In this document: one piece after another, positions 48,011 through 58,983 of the stretch
How the letters are laid out: every line of letters begins with the position of its first letter
How positions within the stretch are numbered: position 1 is the stretch's first letter
Assembly (NCBI RefSeq): GCF_963678635.1
Contig: NC_087069.1
Span: forward strand, 27,208,303-27,272,302
DNA length: 64,000 bases
Origin: Symsagittifera roscoffensis
Taxonomy: Eukaryota > Xenacoelomorpha > Acoela > Convolutidae
Direction of reading: 5' to 3'
The notes under the pieces: generated by a model
Told to the model about the DNA's origin: nothing
Seen by the model: only the letters and a program-made list of their open reading frames with translations
The model's database searches: none
Made by a program: the position numbers and the translations under genes

Positions 48011-49873
48011 ACGCCATTCGATTTCGGGTGCCAGAAAATGGGATTTTTTCGGACCAAGCGGTGCATAGCTTTCAATTAAAACTCCTAAGAACAGAGATAA
48101 ATCAGGCAAGGTCAGAAGAGAAGAAGATAGACGATGATCTAGCTAAGGCAAGAGAGGTAGTGCGGAGAGGGATAGATGAACAATGGTGGCCCTCAATAGC
48201 ATTTTATCTAAAGCTCCAGGCTAGAATTGCTATCCATGACATCAAGGATAGACATGAAAAGAAGTTAAAAAAGCTAGCAGAGCGGCAGGACAGACCGTTA
48301 ATGAAAGTGAATGACAAATCGGTCAGAGCACTAGATGTCATTGAGCTACCCAAGTGGGTTCATGAAGTGTTAGGTTTTGGCCCAAAGCACCCGGCGAGGG
48401 ATCGTTTCAATGAACTTCACTTTCTTGCGGACATTGATAATTTTTTATCTGAGCTTAAATCGCAAAAGGTACCAGGTGAAAAATTATGTGAAATTGAAGC
48501 TGCTGCAAAATCATACGCTAAACGTGTGCGGCAAACACCGTCGGATAGAGGGATTGAGAAAGCCAGGAAGTAGTTGAAGGACAATGGTCTCTTGGCAGTC
48601 CCATTCGATAAAGGTGTTGGCTTCTGTGTAATGAAGAAAACGACATATGAGGCTAAACTAACTGAGCTGCTGCAATCGGAACAATTTAGCGAAAAACCAG
48701 GTTTAACTGATAGTGTTGTTATGAAAATTGAGAAAGACATCAACAAAGAACTGTTGGCCATGAAAAAGAAAGATGAGATCGATGAGGCACTGTATAGTAG
48801 GCTTAGGTCCACGGGAGGGCAGCCAGCTCGATTATATGGATTGCCTAAAGTACATAAGAAAGGAACCCCTCTCCGTCCCGTACTGTCACTGCCAGGGAGC
48901 TCATATGAACATCTAAATAAAACTTTGACCAAATTTTTTGACAACATTGAGGGGGCAAACATTGAGACAAACACATAAATGGCTCGGGAGATCATAGAGA
49001 ACATAGATCTAGACTATAATGAGAGTATTATCTCCCTGGATGTCAAAAGTTTGTACACTAATGTCCCACTAAAGGAGGCAATAGATATAGCACTGAGGAA
49101 ACTGTACGAACAAACTAGTCCTCCTAAACTGGCACGCGGAACTATGAAGAAATTGTTGAACATGGCTGTAAATAAGGTGCACTTCAATTGCAATGGTTTA
49201 TGGTACGTACAAAAGGATGGGTTGGCAATGGGTGCATCCCTTGCTGTCATTCTTGCCAATTTATGGCTGAAGGAGCACGAATATGCATTAATGAAGGAAG
49301 TACCTGCGTTGACACAGCTAAATGAAAACCGGAATGGCCTATGCCCTGATTGCGAGCGGAGGGTAACATACAGAAGTAAGGGGATCGAATGCGAGGCTTG
49401 TTTAAATTGGTACCATTTAAAGTGTAGTAATGTATCCGACAAAGAATATGAGCAAATCTCAGAAATGGTTTGGTATTGTAAGAGATGTAAAGAGCAGCGA
49501 GATCAAGAAAAACCAACAAAAATGTCAAAGCGTTCCTAAGATATGTAGATGATATTGTGAGGACGGTAAAGGGGGATCCAGATATAGTGTTAAAAGCAGC
49601 TAATGAGCTCCACCCCAACTTACAATTCACTATCGAAAATCCGGATTCGAACGGAGACTTAGCCTTTCTAGATTTGAACATTAATGTGGACTCACGAAAA
49701 AAGGTAATATGTGGATGGTATCAAAAACCAACGGATACTGGGACTATCCTTAACTTCAGAAGCTGCGCTCCATTGCAATATAAACGCAATGTAGTTGAGG
49801 GTACTGTTCATCGGATTTTTAGAAGTACATCAACATGGGAAAAATTTGACAAGGCAATGAAGATTAATAAAGG
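48010..49873 (+). pseudogene. Penelope-like element RT with embedded PHD finger (PLE2), interrupted
   Basis: An N-terminal helical region (to about 48570) precedes RT motifs: LAVPFDKGVGFCVMKK, GLPKVHKKGTPLRPVLS, SLDVKSLYTNVP (motif A), GLAMGASLAVILANLWL (motif B) and YVDDI (motif C). FRSCAPLQYK and VHRIF follow. Between motifs B and C lies a C4HC3 PHD finger (CPDC ... CEAC ... WYHLKC ... WYCKRC). The frame has in-frame TAG at 48571 and TAA at 48976 and a frameshift near 49525 just before motif C. It is cut at 49873 by the LTR of element 2, so any GIY-YIG endonuclease domain would lie beyond the right edge of the window. Confidence 0.9.
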
Positions 49874-51463
49874 TGTAACATTCGCCCAAATACTACACAG
49901 CGACGGAGCGTAGAAAAAGTACCTATTAACGACTGGCAGGCGTCAGTTACCTTAATCCTACTCGTTTTTCACCGTCTCGACCTTGCCAGTTGATTTTCTG
50001 GTCTGTTTAGGGCAAAGTAAAAAGTTACCATTTTTAGGCCATCAGTCAAACGACTTTTGATCAGCTTTCGTTTACATGCGAACACAACCACATAGCTGAG
50101 TCTCGGATCCTCAGACTACATGATTGTCATTAAAAACACGGCTCAAACAACCTATTTTAATATGTTTTTGTGTGACAGTTCTATATTAAATCCATTGGAG
50201 ATGGATTGACCCTTTCTTTTTTCTAGCTACTCATACTCTGAAATATTAAACAATAACGGTGTTAATTAAGATCTATGACATTATAGCAGCTATACAGTCA
50301 GTCTATACAGTCCCTTCACATAGACAGTCTCTGGGGGACCAAGCCTCCGCTCCCGTAATATTCTTGAGATAACACTCTTATCTCTTATATTTCGTGTCCC
50401 GGGAGGGTCCCGTGGTATATTTCTTCCCCCACTGAAGCCTCCTTCTCCACAAATTTCCGTCGCTAAGGTTCTTATCGTGTGTTATCGCCACGATAAGAGG
50501 CTTCGTATTTTTTTGTCTCTGATACGACTGTTCTTTACAATATCTGTCGTTGTTCTCTTTTCGTCTTTTTTATTCAAAATGGCCGTCTTTTTTCTATTTC
50601 TCAGAAATGTTCACTCTTCAATCGAAATTTTAAAATTAAAAATTCCAGAACATTCTGACCCTCCTTCGCAATACTTTTTCGTCAATAAGGCCTTTAGTTG
50701 TTCTTTTTTACGTCACCGGAAGGTTGTGTTGTGCCAGTCTGGCAGAATGGCACTTACTCCCCGGACAAGTCTCCATCAATGTCCCTATTGATCGCATAAC
50801 ACCGGGTTATCGTCAAGTAGTTATCCAGTTTTCTGTAATCAATCTTACAAATTGCATAAGAAATTGAAATTTATCTACTCCACCTCAACTCACTACGTGT
50901 TCACAAATGGCATCGTACTACATCTCACTGCCTTTCAACATTTTCACAAAGTTTGCACCATGAGGAGTGTCTTAGATAAAATTTCTTTTCTGACTACTTT
51001 ACGTCGTCTTGCCATAAAACTTCTCTTCGCTCTTTGTGATTAAAAAGTGGGACGTGGCACGGCCACGCACCCGTTAAAATTAACTTAACATTACTCACCA
51101 AGTATAATCAGTTATTTATGCGGTCCTTTCAATATTAAAACTAAGAAACTCTGTGGCTAGGAAAGTTCTTGAGTTACCCACCCTTCCAGAGCGAGTTTAC
51201 TCAAACTTGCCATGTCGCCACACAGTGAATTTGTGTCTTACATAGGTTAAAAACTTCAGTCGTGAATAAATAGGTAAATATACTCACCTAGGTTCCTCAT
51301 ATACATACATAGATAATAGTAACTAAAATCAATAATTTCAACAATTTTAACAATTGCAACATTATAGTTTGTTCTGACCAAACTAAATCAAAACAAAAAG
51401 TTTGACAAGTTCAATAATCAAAACTTGTTGATTGGTTTAAGTTTTAGCACACAAATACAATCA
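49874..51463 (-). repeat. 3' LTR of element 2
   Basis: It is delimited by the point where PLE2 coding stops (TGTAACATTCGCC from 49874) and by the polypyrimidine tract at 51466, giving TG...CA ends (TGTAACA ... ACAATCA) and about 1590 bp. The partner LTR is outside the window, so both borders are inferred. It contains one copy of the CTCCCCGGACAA motif (50757-50768). Short ORFs within it are not credible genes. Confidence 0.7.
50757..50768 (-). repeat. CTCCCCGGACAA motif, LTR copy
   Basis: This is one of five occurrences in element 2, here in non-coding LTR and followed by TCTCCATCAATG as in the copy at 61431. Confidence 0.55.
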
Positions 51464-51465
51464 AG

Positions 51466-51491
51466 TTTTCTCTCCTTCTCTTCTCTTCTTT
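51466..51491 (-). other. Polypurine tract of element 2
   Basis: On the minus strand this is an uninterrupted run of A and G (26 bases) immediately before the inferred LTR start and just after the stop of the long ORF. That is where plus-strand cDNA priming occurs in LTR elements. Confidence 0.55.
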
Positions 51492-51499
51492 GGTCATCT

Positions 51500-54400
51500 T
51501 CATTCCATCATTTCTCCATCTTGATCTTCGCTGTCTTCCAACACTTTCTCCAGCATGTCTATGGAGTTGCGGGCCGTGCCCCAACTCTCCTGTTCCAACA
51601 GCCTCGGTTTGCAGCAAGGTAGCAAGTCCACATTCACCTTCTGCTCCCGGTTCCTGCAAAAGCTGTTGTGAAGACATAGGCTCACGTTTCGTTCTAGGTC
51701 AGCTCTTAAGACCTCTTTCTTCTCCTCTTCAATAACACAAGGCTTTCCAGCTACCCGCTTCACCGCTGTGGTGACCGCGTTTCTGTGCGTCAAGAATGCT
51801 CTCTTATAGGCTCCTGGTCCTATATCTAGCTGGAAAGATTGATAGGCTTCCGTGTTCCTTGACATGTGACGCTTCGCGCGTTCATACATCCATGATGTCA
51901 TCACTGCACGGAACCAAGGCATCAATCTTTGCCTTGACCATATTCTTTCAATGGCTTTAGGTATCCTCAGAACCTTGCAGGTGGTTCTGAAAAGATCCAA
52001 TTCACGACTCATTTTTACGTTGCTCAGCTGTTCAGGAGTCGGCACGGCCGTCTCCTGCTGACTTGTGTCCGCGTTAGCCTCCAGCCATCTCACTGCTAGC
52101 ATGGCGCTAATCACCACGATTGACACTTGTTGATTCTGATCGGGCAACCCCGTAGAATACAACTCCTCCACGTCCCATACTAGCATCAGATTCCCGCGTT
52201 TGGGGTACCACAACGTCTGCACCAAGCAGTGGCAAGGATACTCCCCATGGGTTCTCACTATGTTCCTTCGGGTCCGATACCCTGAGGCTCCCAGCAACGG
52301 TTCCACTTCCATCAGAATTCTATGTAAATCGTCTTTTTCTTCTATGGTGGGGAATTCAGTGGGTAACGCTCCACTCGCTTTCTGTTTCTGGAACTCACTC
52401 ACGTTACCTTCGTTCAGTCTCATGAACTCTTCACCCACAACGTCTTGCAACTCGCCTTCGGATCTCTTCGGGACTGCCCGAAAGATCTTTGCCAACAAGT
52501 CATATGACCTTTCCGTCATTCTGGCCAACCTCACGCACTTTGGCACAGAGAAAAGTTGGTCAACCAATACTTGTTGCGTCCTCGCATCCATTACCACCAT
52601 GTGCGTAGGATACTTGCTATTACAGTATGGCGCGGAGCTTGAACCCACCAGATATTTTGAACCAGTCGGTTTATGATAGGCCTCACTATCTTTCAGATTC
52701 ATCTCGTTCTCCAGAGCTTCTCTCCAGCCTCCGATCTTCTGCTCCGTTTGCAATGCTCCAGGGAATACTTCCACGCTGAGGGACGTCACTAGCTCATGGG
52801 CACGCTCCAGGCGCTCAAGCGATTCAATCGAACTCGTCATGCTGCAAAATCCCAAGGCTGTGATCAAATTTACGTCCGTCACCCCATGACAGTCCGCGAC
52901 CAACTCCATGGCACTCTTATCTGACATGCTCAATCTTCCGTACAATCGTGCCAGTTGTCGATGCTGCTCGCTCAGCGTAATCAGGCAGTGTCCCAAGTTG
53001 CAAACATGCCCTTCCATCCTACTTTGTTGAGCCAAGCATGTGCCTTGCTTCAACCAATCGCTCGATGGACTTTCCTCAGGCAGCTCCGTGGATGGATTGC
53101 TCTTCCGCTTCGTCGACTTCATGGCCAGCAGATGGTGTATCATGGCCAGATCATGTAAACTCGCGTCATCATCTAGGTCTAAAGTGATATCCGCCGTCAT
53201 GTCCCAGATTAAACCGGCATTAGGATGAGGGCACCAAGAAGGCTTCATGAGTTCCCACATCGTCACTAGACTGGTTTTCAAGGGACCGTCCCAAGAACCA
53301 CAATCAAAACTCACTTGCCCCTTTAGCTCGGGAACCGAGGGTTCGACCACTCGTTCTTTCAAAATAATTCCCAGCTTGGGTTGTTCCACCATCAGCATCC
53401 CAGTTTCTTTAATACGTTCGACCCAGAAATTGAGTACTATGACTTGCTCATAGTCGAAGTACGCTTCCCTGGCTTCTTCATTCACGAAGGGATTATACGC
53501 CATCCCCGGTATGCCAGACACATATTGGAACGACTTCAGTTTCCCTAGTGTTGCAAACTCTTTTTGTCCTCTGACCGCTTCAATCAACTCTCGGCTCACT
53601 TTCAATTCTTTGTTGGAATATCTTCTCACCTCTTTCAACTTGCGACAGCTTTCCATATCACTCGACTCCTTGCTTGGCACAGTCAATGGCATGTCCTGAT
53701 ATAGTTCCAGGAGTGCCCTAAGGAAGTTCCTTTCACAATCAACTCCCTTTTGCCGAATGATCTTTATGCATTCTCCCAAAACAGGAGTGGGGATACGATC
53801 CACCACAAACCTGACAAAGCAAAGGGCATCCTTACGCTTAGCCCATGCTATCGCAGAATCGTCTTTCGAAATCAACGCTCGCAGAGCTTCCATCAACTCC
53901 AGTTCCTGTTCCCGTGATTTCGAATCACTACTGGCTTCATACTCCGCTCTCTTGATGCCCATCAAGCACCAAGCCAACCGTACTTGCAGATCAGTTCTCA
54001 CGCAAGGATGAGCCAGGTATGCCGCCACCGTAGCAGGTGCATGCATCGCCTCGTCGAAGTATCTCTGGAGGGCCGCCCTCCAGGAGATTTCTAGCAATTT
54101 TTCCAATCCGACTTCGTTCGCTCCAGAGGACATTACCGTTCCGTATTCTTTTCGATTCAAGTTCGAATTCTCCGTGAGCTCTTTCATATATTCCTGCATG
54201 ACTCGCTTCTCGCTCCAAGCCATCAGGTGCCCTCTCGCGGAGTTCCTCGCTTTCAACATCTCCACATAACCCCCTGCCGGATCTCCCATGTGGACCGATT
54301 CCGGCACAGTTATTCGACTGTACTCGACCACGTCGAGTTGTCCTTCTAGTTTCAACTTGGCCATGTTGATTCGCGAGGGCCTATAATCTTCAAGTCCTCC

Positions 54401-57184
54401 AGATCCACATTGACTGAGGATTTCCATTTCTAACTTAGTGTCTGCCAGGGTTCGCGCCATCTTCTTCGATCTCGTGGCGGTTATGGTCAGACCTGCCAAG
54501 AGCATAGGGGGTATCAGGTTTTCTTTTTCTCCCCCGGCTGGTGTCGCACCATCTCCTTGCCCGCTCTCGCCTGACCGAACCGTACTAATCAGAGAGGTCA
54601 CCACGGTCTTGGCTTTTGACTTCACCACCCTCTGGTTCACGACTTGACTCCCTGTCTTTCCTTTCAGTCTCTTCAGCCCTTTTTTGGCCCGTCTAACAAG
54701 TAACTTCTTTGTGCCCTGCTGATCATCGGCACTGTCTTCTGTAACTGACTCGGTCAGAACATCCGACTCCATAGAGTTCACTATTTTCTCCAGGACCTCA
54801 CGCATGATGGGTTGATTCAATCCCACCTTCATTATGGATTGTGTCCCATATCGTCGTATCACGTCCCATGATTTTTCCATGAAGTTCACTCGGCTCCAGG
54901 TTGCTCCTGTCTTGCCTTCCAGTTCCATTTGATATCTTTCCCATTCCTCTTCTGGTAACGTACTGAGGAATGATATCTTCATCGACTCTTCGATTTTCCT
55001 CCTCCTCGGTGATTCATGAAGCAGTCTCTGCGGATCCCTGCTTCGGCACTCTCTAGCCTGGCTTATTGGGTCCATCGGAGATAGATCGGCCGACCCCTCC
55101 TTTGTAGGAGACATGAAGGACGATGGTGCCATCAGCAATAAACTCCCATCGACTTCCCCATCGTCGTCTTCACTGAACCGGTATTCTAGCAAGTCCCTCT
55201 CCAACGCTCCTAGATCGGTCTCTCCCGGTTTTTCAGTCTTACTTCCGGTCTCGTCATCATTATCGTCCTGATCCATCAATTCATCGTAATCCGCATCAGG
55301 CTTCGGCTTGGGTCCCGAGGGTCCTTGTCGTGCGTCTGTGCCCAAATCCGGCCGAGCCGGTACGGTCATGTCTCCTGCGTGATAAAACAATTCACCATCC
55401 ACCAGGAATTCTACTAACTCCTCGCCATGTGGAGCCAGGTCTTCTATCGTTATATATGAGCCCCCTCTGCTCTCCTTTGCCACTTCCATCATCACTACCT
55501 TCACTTCTCCTGACCACTTCAGTCTTGATAAGTCATCCGTGGGAGAATACACTTCGTTCCACATTTCGGCCGAGACCTCTGGTCTCCTGGAAGGTAATGC
55601 CTTGATCTTCTTCCTACTCCAAGCATCAGGAAATGAGAAGTCGAATGTGTGCGCGGCTGCCACATTCCAGCCGATGAAGCGCGGCTCCATCCCTTCACTC
55701 CACTTCAACATTCTCTTTTCTGCATCACGAGCTGCTCCGATGCGAGGGGCAATGATGGGAGATGTGACTCCCAACAACATCCTCCTTACCGGTGGATATC
55801 GAGGGCATTGGTCCGGCAGCGGCGTGGACCCAGGAAGCCATGTTTGCTGATTCTCTTTCGCGTGTGTGTAGGCTCCTGGCAATTGAGGTACTCCCACAGC
55901 CTCTCCTGTATCTTTCACCACTGGTCTCAAATTCCAAAGTTTTGGGTTAAACTGGATGTGGGACAGATCTTCACGGCCCATTCGGCACTTGAAGTGGTTG
56001 TTGAAGTCCATCAACACCCAGCCTGGCTCTGCTATTCTTCCGAACAGCCTATCGTCGCTAGCCAGCCTTCTCAGTTCACTCTGCTCTACCCAATTCAGCA
56101 CGGAACAATCCACGACTGAGACCAGGTTGACGTACAACACCGAATTCCTGTACGCTTTAACTTGCACATCCGGGAACGCAAAAGACATCACCGGTCCATA
56201 CACCACTGTGACGAATTCCCTCAGCCCGTGGACCAGAGCCAACGGATCAATCCGCATCATGACAGCCAAGTCCGTCAGTAAGGGCATGCCACAATACTGC
56301 TTACATTCGCCTGCGTTCGTCGCCACCTTGTCTTCTCCCGTGACGCTTCTGTTCTGTTGCAAGAGGTATTGAAGCAGGAGAGTCCTCCAGTCTTTCATCT
56401 TCTTGAGCGAGGCGGTTTCCAACTGTACATTGAACTCACGACTGGGTCTCTGTAGTTGTTCAGGGTAACGCAACAGCACAAGCAAGTCACCCAGTCGACC
56501 GTAGGTCATGGCAATCAGAGTCAGGAGTCCATCCAATCTCAAATCTGCCAACGCTTGGGTAAAGAGGTTTGCCGGTCCTTTCACAAAGTTTTCATGACCA
56601 AATGTCACGTATAAGGCTAGCACCAGGCCAATCGACAACTTCCTGATGTCCTTGACGAAACTCGCGATCAGGTTCCTAGATGCCTTTGGATAGCACGTTG
56701 ATAGGAAAGATGGCGTCCATCCCACTCCCATTCCACCCAAGATAGCATCTGATCGTTCATACTGTGCCTTCGTGGCCAGCACGTCAGCTTGGAACTTGTC
56801 CAGCGACATCGTGTTTACGTCTTGCATCAGTTTCAACATCTTGCCTCCAGCTAACTCCCGGGCATCAAATAGATTCTTTAGATACACGTGTATCTCTTTA
56901 ATTATTGCCGGCGCATGCTCGAACGCGTCCTCACCCAAGGTGCACAGCCTCGGTGACAAATACAACCATACGTTGTTGTGCGGCTTCGTACGCAAAGCCA
57001 TTGCCATGAGGTCCTCCTCCGCTGACGTCATGTTCTTTCTGATCATTCTTCCCTGCTCACTCTCTGCATGATCCATCTGTCTGAACCAGAGATCATCAGC
57101 CACCTGTTGTACTAACAGATGATCGTCATCTACCCCTGGTCTTAACTTCAGTAATCTGGCGAAGTTGGACAGCTCCAACCCCAA
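51500..57184 (-). CDS. 1894-residue accessory ORF, no known domain
   Basis: A single uninterrupted frame of 5.7 kb ends just before the polypurine tract. It has no ATG at its upstream edge (it opens with TTG; the first Met is some 35 codons in). It overlaps the preceding ORF by 37 bases in the -1 frame, so it may be made as a fusion by frameshifting. The first about 600 residues look folded and helical. An acidic, Pro/Ser-rich linker follows (about 600-760, with MDQDDNDDETG), then a basic stretch (about 825-865, RRAKKGLKRLKGK) and more helical sequence with scattered Cys. I see no signal peptide, transmembrane anchor or enzyme motif. A late structural or replication role would be guesswork. 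Confidence 0.85.
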   Translation of the reverse strand: MGLELSNFARLLKLRPGVDDDHLLVQQVADDLWFRQMDHAESEQGRMIRKNMTSAEEDLMAMALRTKPHNNVWLYLSPRLCTLGEDAFEHAPAIIKEIHVYLKNLFDARELAGGKMLKLMQDVNTMSLDKFQADVLATKAQYERSDAILGGMGVGWTPSFLSTCYPKASRNLIASFVKDIRKLSIGLVLALYVTFGHENFVKGPANLFTQALADLRLDGLLTLIAMTYGRLGDLLVLLRYPEQLQRPSREFNVQLETASLKKMKDWRTLLLQYLLQQNRSVTGEDKVATNAGECKQYCGMPLLTDLAVMMRIDPLALVHGLREFVTVVYGPVMSFAFPDVQVKAYRNSVLYVNLVSVVDCSVLNWVEQSELRRLASDDRLFGRIAEPGWVLMDFNNHFKCRMGREDLSHIQFNPKLWNLRPVVKDTGEAVGVPQLPGAYTHAKENQQTWLPGSTPLPDQCPRYPPVRRMLLGVTSPIIAPRIGAARDAEKRMLKWSEGMEPRFIGWNVAAAHTFDFSFPDAWSRKKIKALPSRRPEVSAEMWNEVYSPTDDLSRLKWSGEVKVVMMEVAKESRGGSYITIEDLAPHGEELVEFLVDGELFYHAGDMTVPARPDLGTDARQGPSGPKPKPDADYDELMDQDDNDDETGSKTEKPGETDLGALERDLLEYRFSEDDDGEVDGSLLLMAPSSFMSPTKEGSADLSPMDPISQARECRSRDPQRLLHESPRRRKIEESMKISFLSTLPEEEWERYQMELEGKTGATWSRVNFMEKSWDVIRRYGTQSIMKVGLNQPIMREVLEKIVNSMESDVLTESVTEDSADDQQGTKKLLVRRAKKGLKRLKGKTGSQVVNQRVVKSKAKTVVTSLISTVRSGESGQGDGATPAGGEKENLIPPMLLAGLTITATRSKKMARTLADTKLEMEILSQCGSGGLEDYRPSRINMAKLKLEGQLDVVEYSRITVPESVHMGDPAGGYVEMLKARNSARGHLMAWSEKRVMQEYMKELTENSNLNRKEYGTVMSSGANEVGLEKLLEISWRAALQRYFDEAMHAPATVAAYLAHPCVRTDLQVRLAWCLMGIKRAEYEASSDSKSREQELELMEALRALISKDDSAIAWAKRKDALCFVRFVVDRIPTPVLGECIKIIRQKGVDCERNFLRALLELYQDMPLTVPSKESSDMESCRKLKEVRRYSNKELKVSRELIEAVRGQKEFATLGKLKSFQYVSGIPGMAYNPFVNEEAREAYFDYEQVIVLNFWVERIKETGMLMVEQPKLGIILKERVVEPSVPELKGQVSFDCGSWDGPLKTSLVTMWELMKPSWCPHPNAGLIWDMTADITLDLDDDASLHDLAMIHHLLAMKSTKRKSNPSTELPEESPSSDWLKQGTCLAQQSRMEGHVCNLGHCLITLSEQHRQLARLYGRLSMSDKSAMELVADCHGVTDVNLITALGFCSMTSSIESLERLERAHELVTSLSVEVFPGALQTEQKIGGWREALENEMNLKDSEAYHKPTGSKYLVGSSSAPYCNSKYPTHMVVMDARTQQVLVDQLFSVPKCVRLARMTERSYDLLAKIFRAVPKRSEGELQDVVGEEFMRLNEGNVSEFQKQKASGALPTEFPTIEEKDDLHRILMEVEPLLGASGYRTRRNIVRTHGEYPCHCLVQTLWYPKRGNLMLVWDVEELYSTGLPDQNQQVSIVVISAMLAVRWLEANADTSQQETAVPTPEQLSNVKMSRELDLFRTTCKVLRIPKAIERIWSRQRLMPWFRAVMTSWMYERAKRHMSRNTEAYQSFQLDIGPGAYKRAFLTHRNAVTTAVKRVAGKPCVIEEEKKEVLRADLERNVSLCLHNSFCRNREQKVNVDLLPCCKPRLLEQESWGTARNSIDMLEKVLEDSEDQDGEMME

Positions 57185-58983
57185 ATTTCATCTAGCACCA
57201 ACCGAGTTGTGCTACAATCTCTGAGCCCTTGTATGGCATATGAAATGTCAGCCCAAACAGCGGGACGCTCAGATCGGGATGGGTAGTAATTATCTGGGTC
57301 TAGTACTCTGTTCGGGGCAGGAATTATCACGTTAAATATCCCCTCTGCTATCGTTATGACCATTGTGTACACAAATTGAAGGGGTTCTGGCAACGCAGCG
57401 TAGCCTGGTGACAATACAAAGATCACCTTCACCACATTCATGGTGAAGCGTTGTCTTGCTGCTGCCTCTACCTCGGCCATCGCCGGGAGCAGTGTCATTA
57501 TCGCCTCCCCTATAACCTCGTTACTCGGGATCGACCCATCCGTCAGACGTGACAATAAGCCCCTGCTTTGCAGATGATCATTTGAGCCTGCAACCACTAT
57601 TACCTGCGGCTCCATACTGACCACCCTTCGCACACTTATCATCATGCCGATTGCTTGTCCCCAGTCCAATTTAGGTGCCGTCAAGAAAATCACATCGGGC
57701 CAAAAGAGAGAACGGGGCGTGTAGAGATAATCGGAGCCGGCCACAATCAGATACTTGGCCGCCTTCATGTCCAAGGGATCATAAGCTGCAAAAAGGCCAT
57801 CGCCTATTGGGGCCTTCAGTTTCCCATATCTCTTATCGTCTCCAACCACTGTTGTCGTTCGGGGGTAGTCCCTCGAATACTCGCCAGGCGTCTGACCGGG
57901 TGGTTTAGCAAACTGCCTGTACATCTTGTGATGCTTGTTATTGGGCTTGTTCTCTGTCTGGAATTTGCCCTTGCGAAAAGGTGGTGTCCTTTCCCGGGTC
58001 CTATCTCGAACATCGGTGAGCGACCGGGTGTTCAAAGGTCCAAAGGTATTGTCATGAGGTAATCCATTCAAGTCTACATGTCGGAGTGAGGTCGAGGAGC
58101 TGAATTTCTCCTGCTCTGCTAGCAGCCAATCCACGCCCGGTATCCGATAGAGTCGCGATACTGTAGGACTTTCTCCGCCAGTCATTCTCATCACGTCCTC
58201 CCGACACGTCAAGGTGTTCATGTTCAACTTCGCCGACATGTCCGTCTTATACTGACCCCAATGACTAGGATCTGATCTATTCCAAAGCAGCCTGCTGCCT
58301 GATTCGATTCCCTCCGCTGGCACGGTACTTGTAGACGGTCCTGTTGTCGAAGCAGGATTTGTCGTGGCAGGCGGATCGTTCCTCCTAGACGCGGTCTGGG
58401 AGTTATTCCTGTTGTTCTGTTCCACCGATCTGCCGAGTCGGCTTCCAATCGATTGCGGCCTGGGAGGAGGAGCAGTCCCTAGCCTGTCTCTCACGTTTGA
58501 ACTTGGAGCAACGGTTGCGGCTCCAACCGTCTCCGTTGCCAAGGGCCCTAGACGGTTGGCAAGGGATTCGGGCACGGTTGCCCTTATTCTACTCCCTCCG
58601 GTCGAATTGGTCCGAGCCAAAGAACCGGTCGCCCTCGACTCTTGCTCCGCTTCCCTCAATTGCGTCTGAAACACATCATTAATCCAATGCCTCCCTCGTT
58701 GGGTATTGAAGTGCACTCCATCTTTAGTGAGCGCGATGTGGTCAGTCATGCGCAGCATGCTCTCGAGATCCAGGAGTCACAACTCGCCAGGGTTGTTTCT
58801 CACCAGACTGCGGGTCATTTCATTCCACCGCGTCACGTTGCCATTCATGAAATCTGCAGCTATGGTGCCCACCAAAGGATTTGGAGGTATCGTGCACAAG
58901 ATCACGAGCTTGGGTCTGTACTTTTCTTTCAATTCGTTCAAGAGACACACCAATAGAGGTTCCCATTTGTTCTCCGGAGTCAC
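57148..58983 (-). pseudogene. SGNH hydrolase C-terminal half plus second SGNH-like region, one in-frame stop
   Basis: The frame picks up directly after GTNDV of the previous ORF (small deletion near 58978) and carries TPENKWEPLLVCLLNELK. It crosses a TGA at 58777-58779 and then gives TKDGVHFN, the Asp-x-x-His block of SGNH hydrolases. A Pro/Ser/Thr/Arg-rich linker of about 200 residues follows. The last about 200 residues look like a second Rossmann-type hydrolase fold (YLIVAGSDYLY, VIVVAGSNDHL, FVLSPGYAALP) but lack a clear catalytic Ser and DxxH, so that copy is likely non-catalytic. The end overlaps the giant ORF. Confidence 0.75.

Noticed and set aside
50477-51043. Forward frames within the LTR of element 2
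   Set aside because: They run antisense to the element, are Phe/Ser/Leu-rich without domain features, and lie wholly in the LTR.
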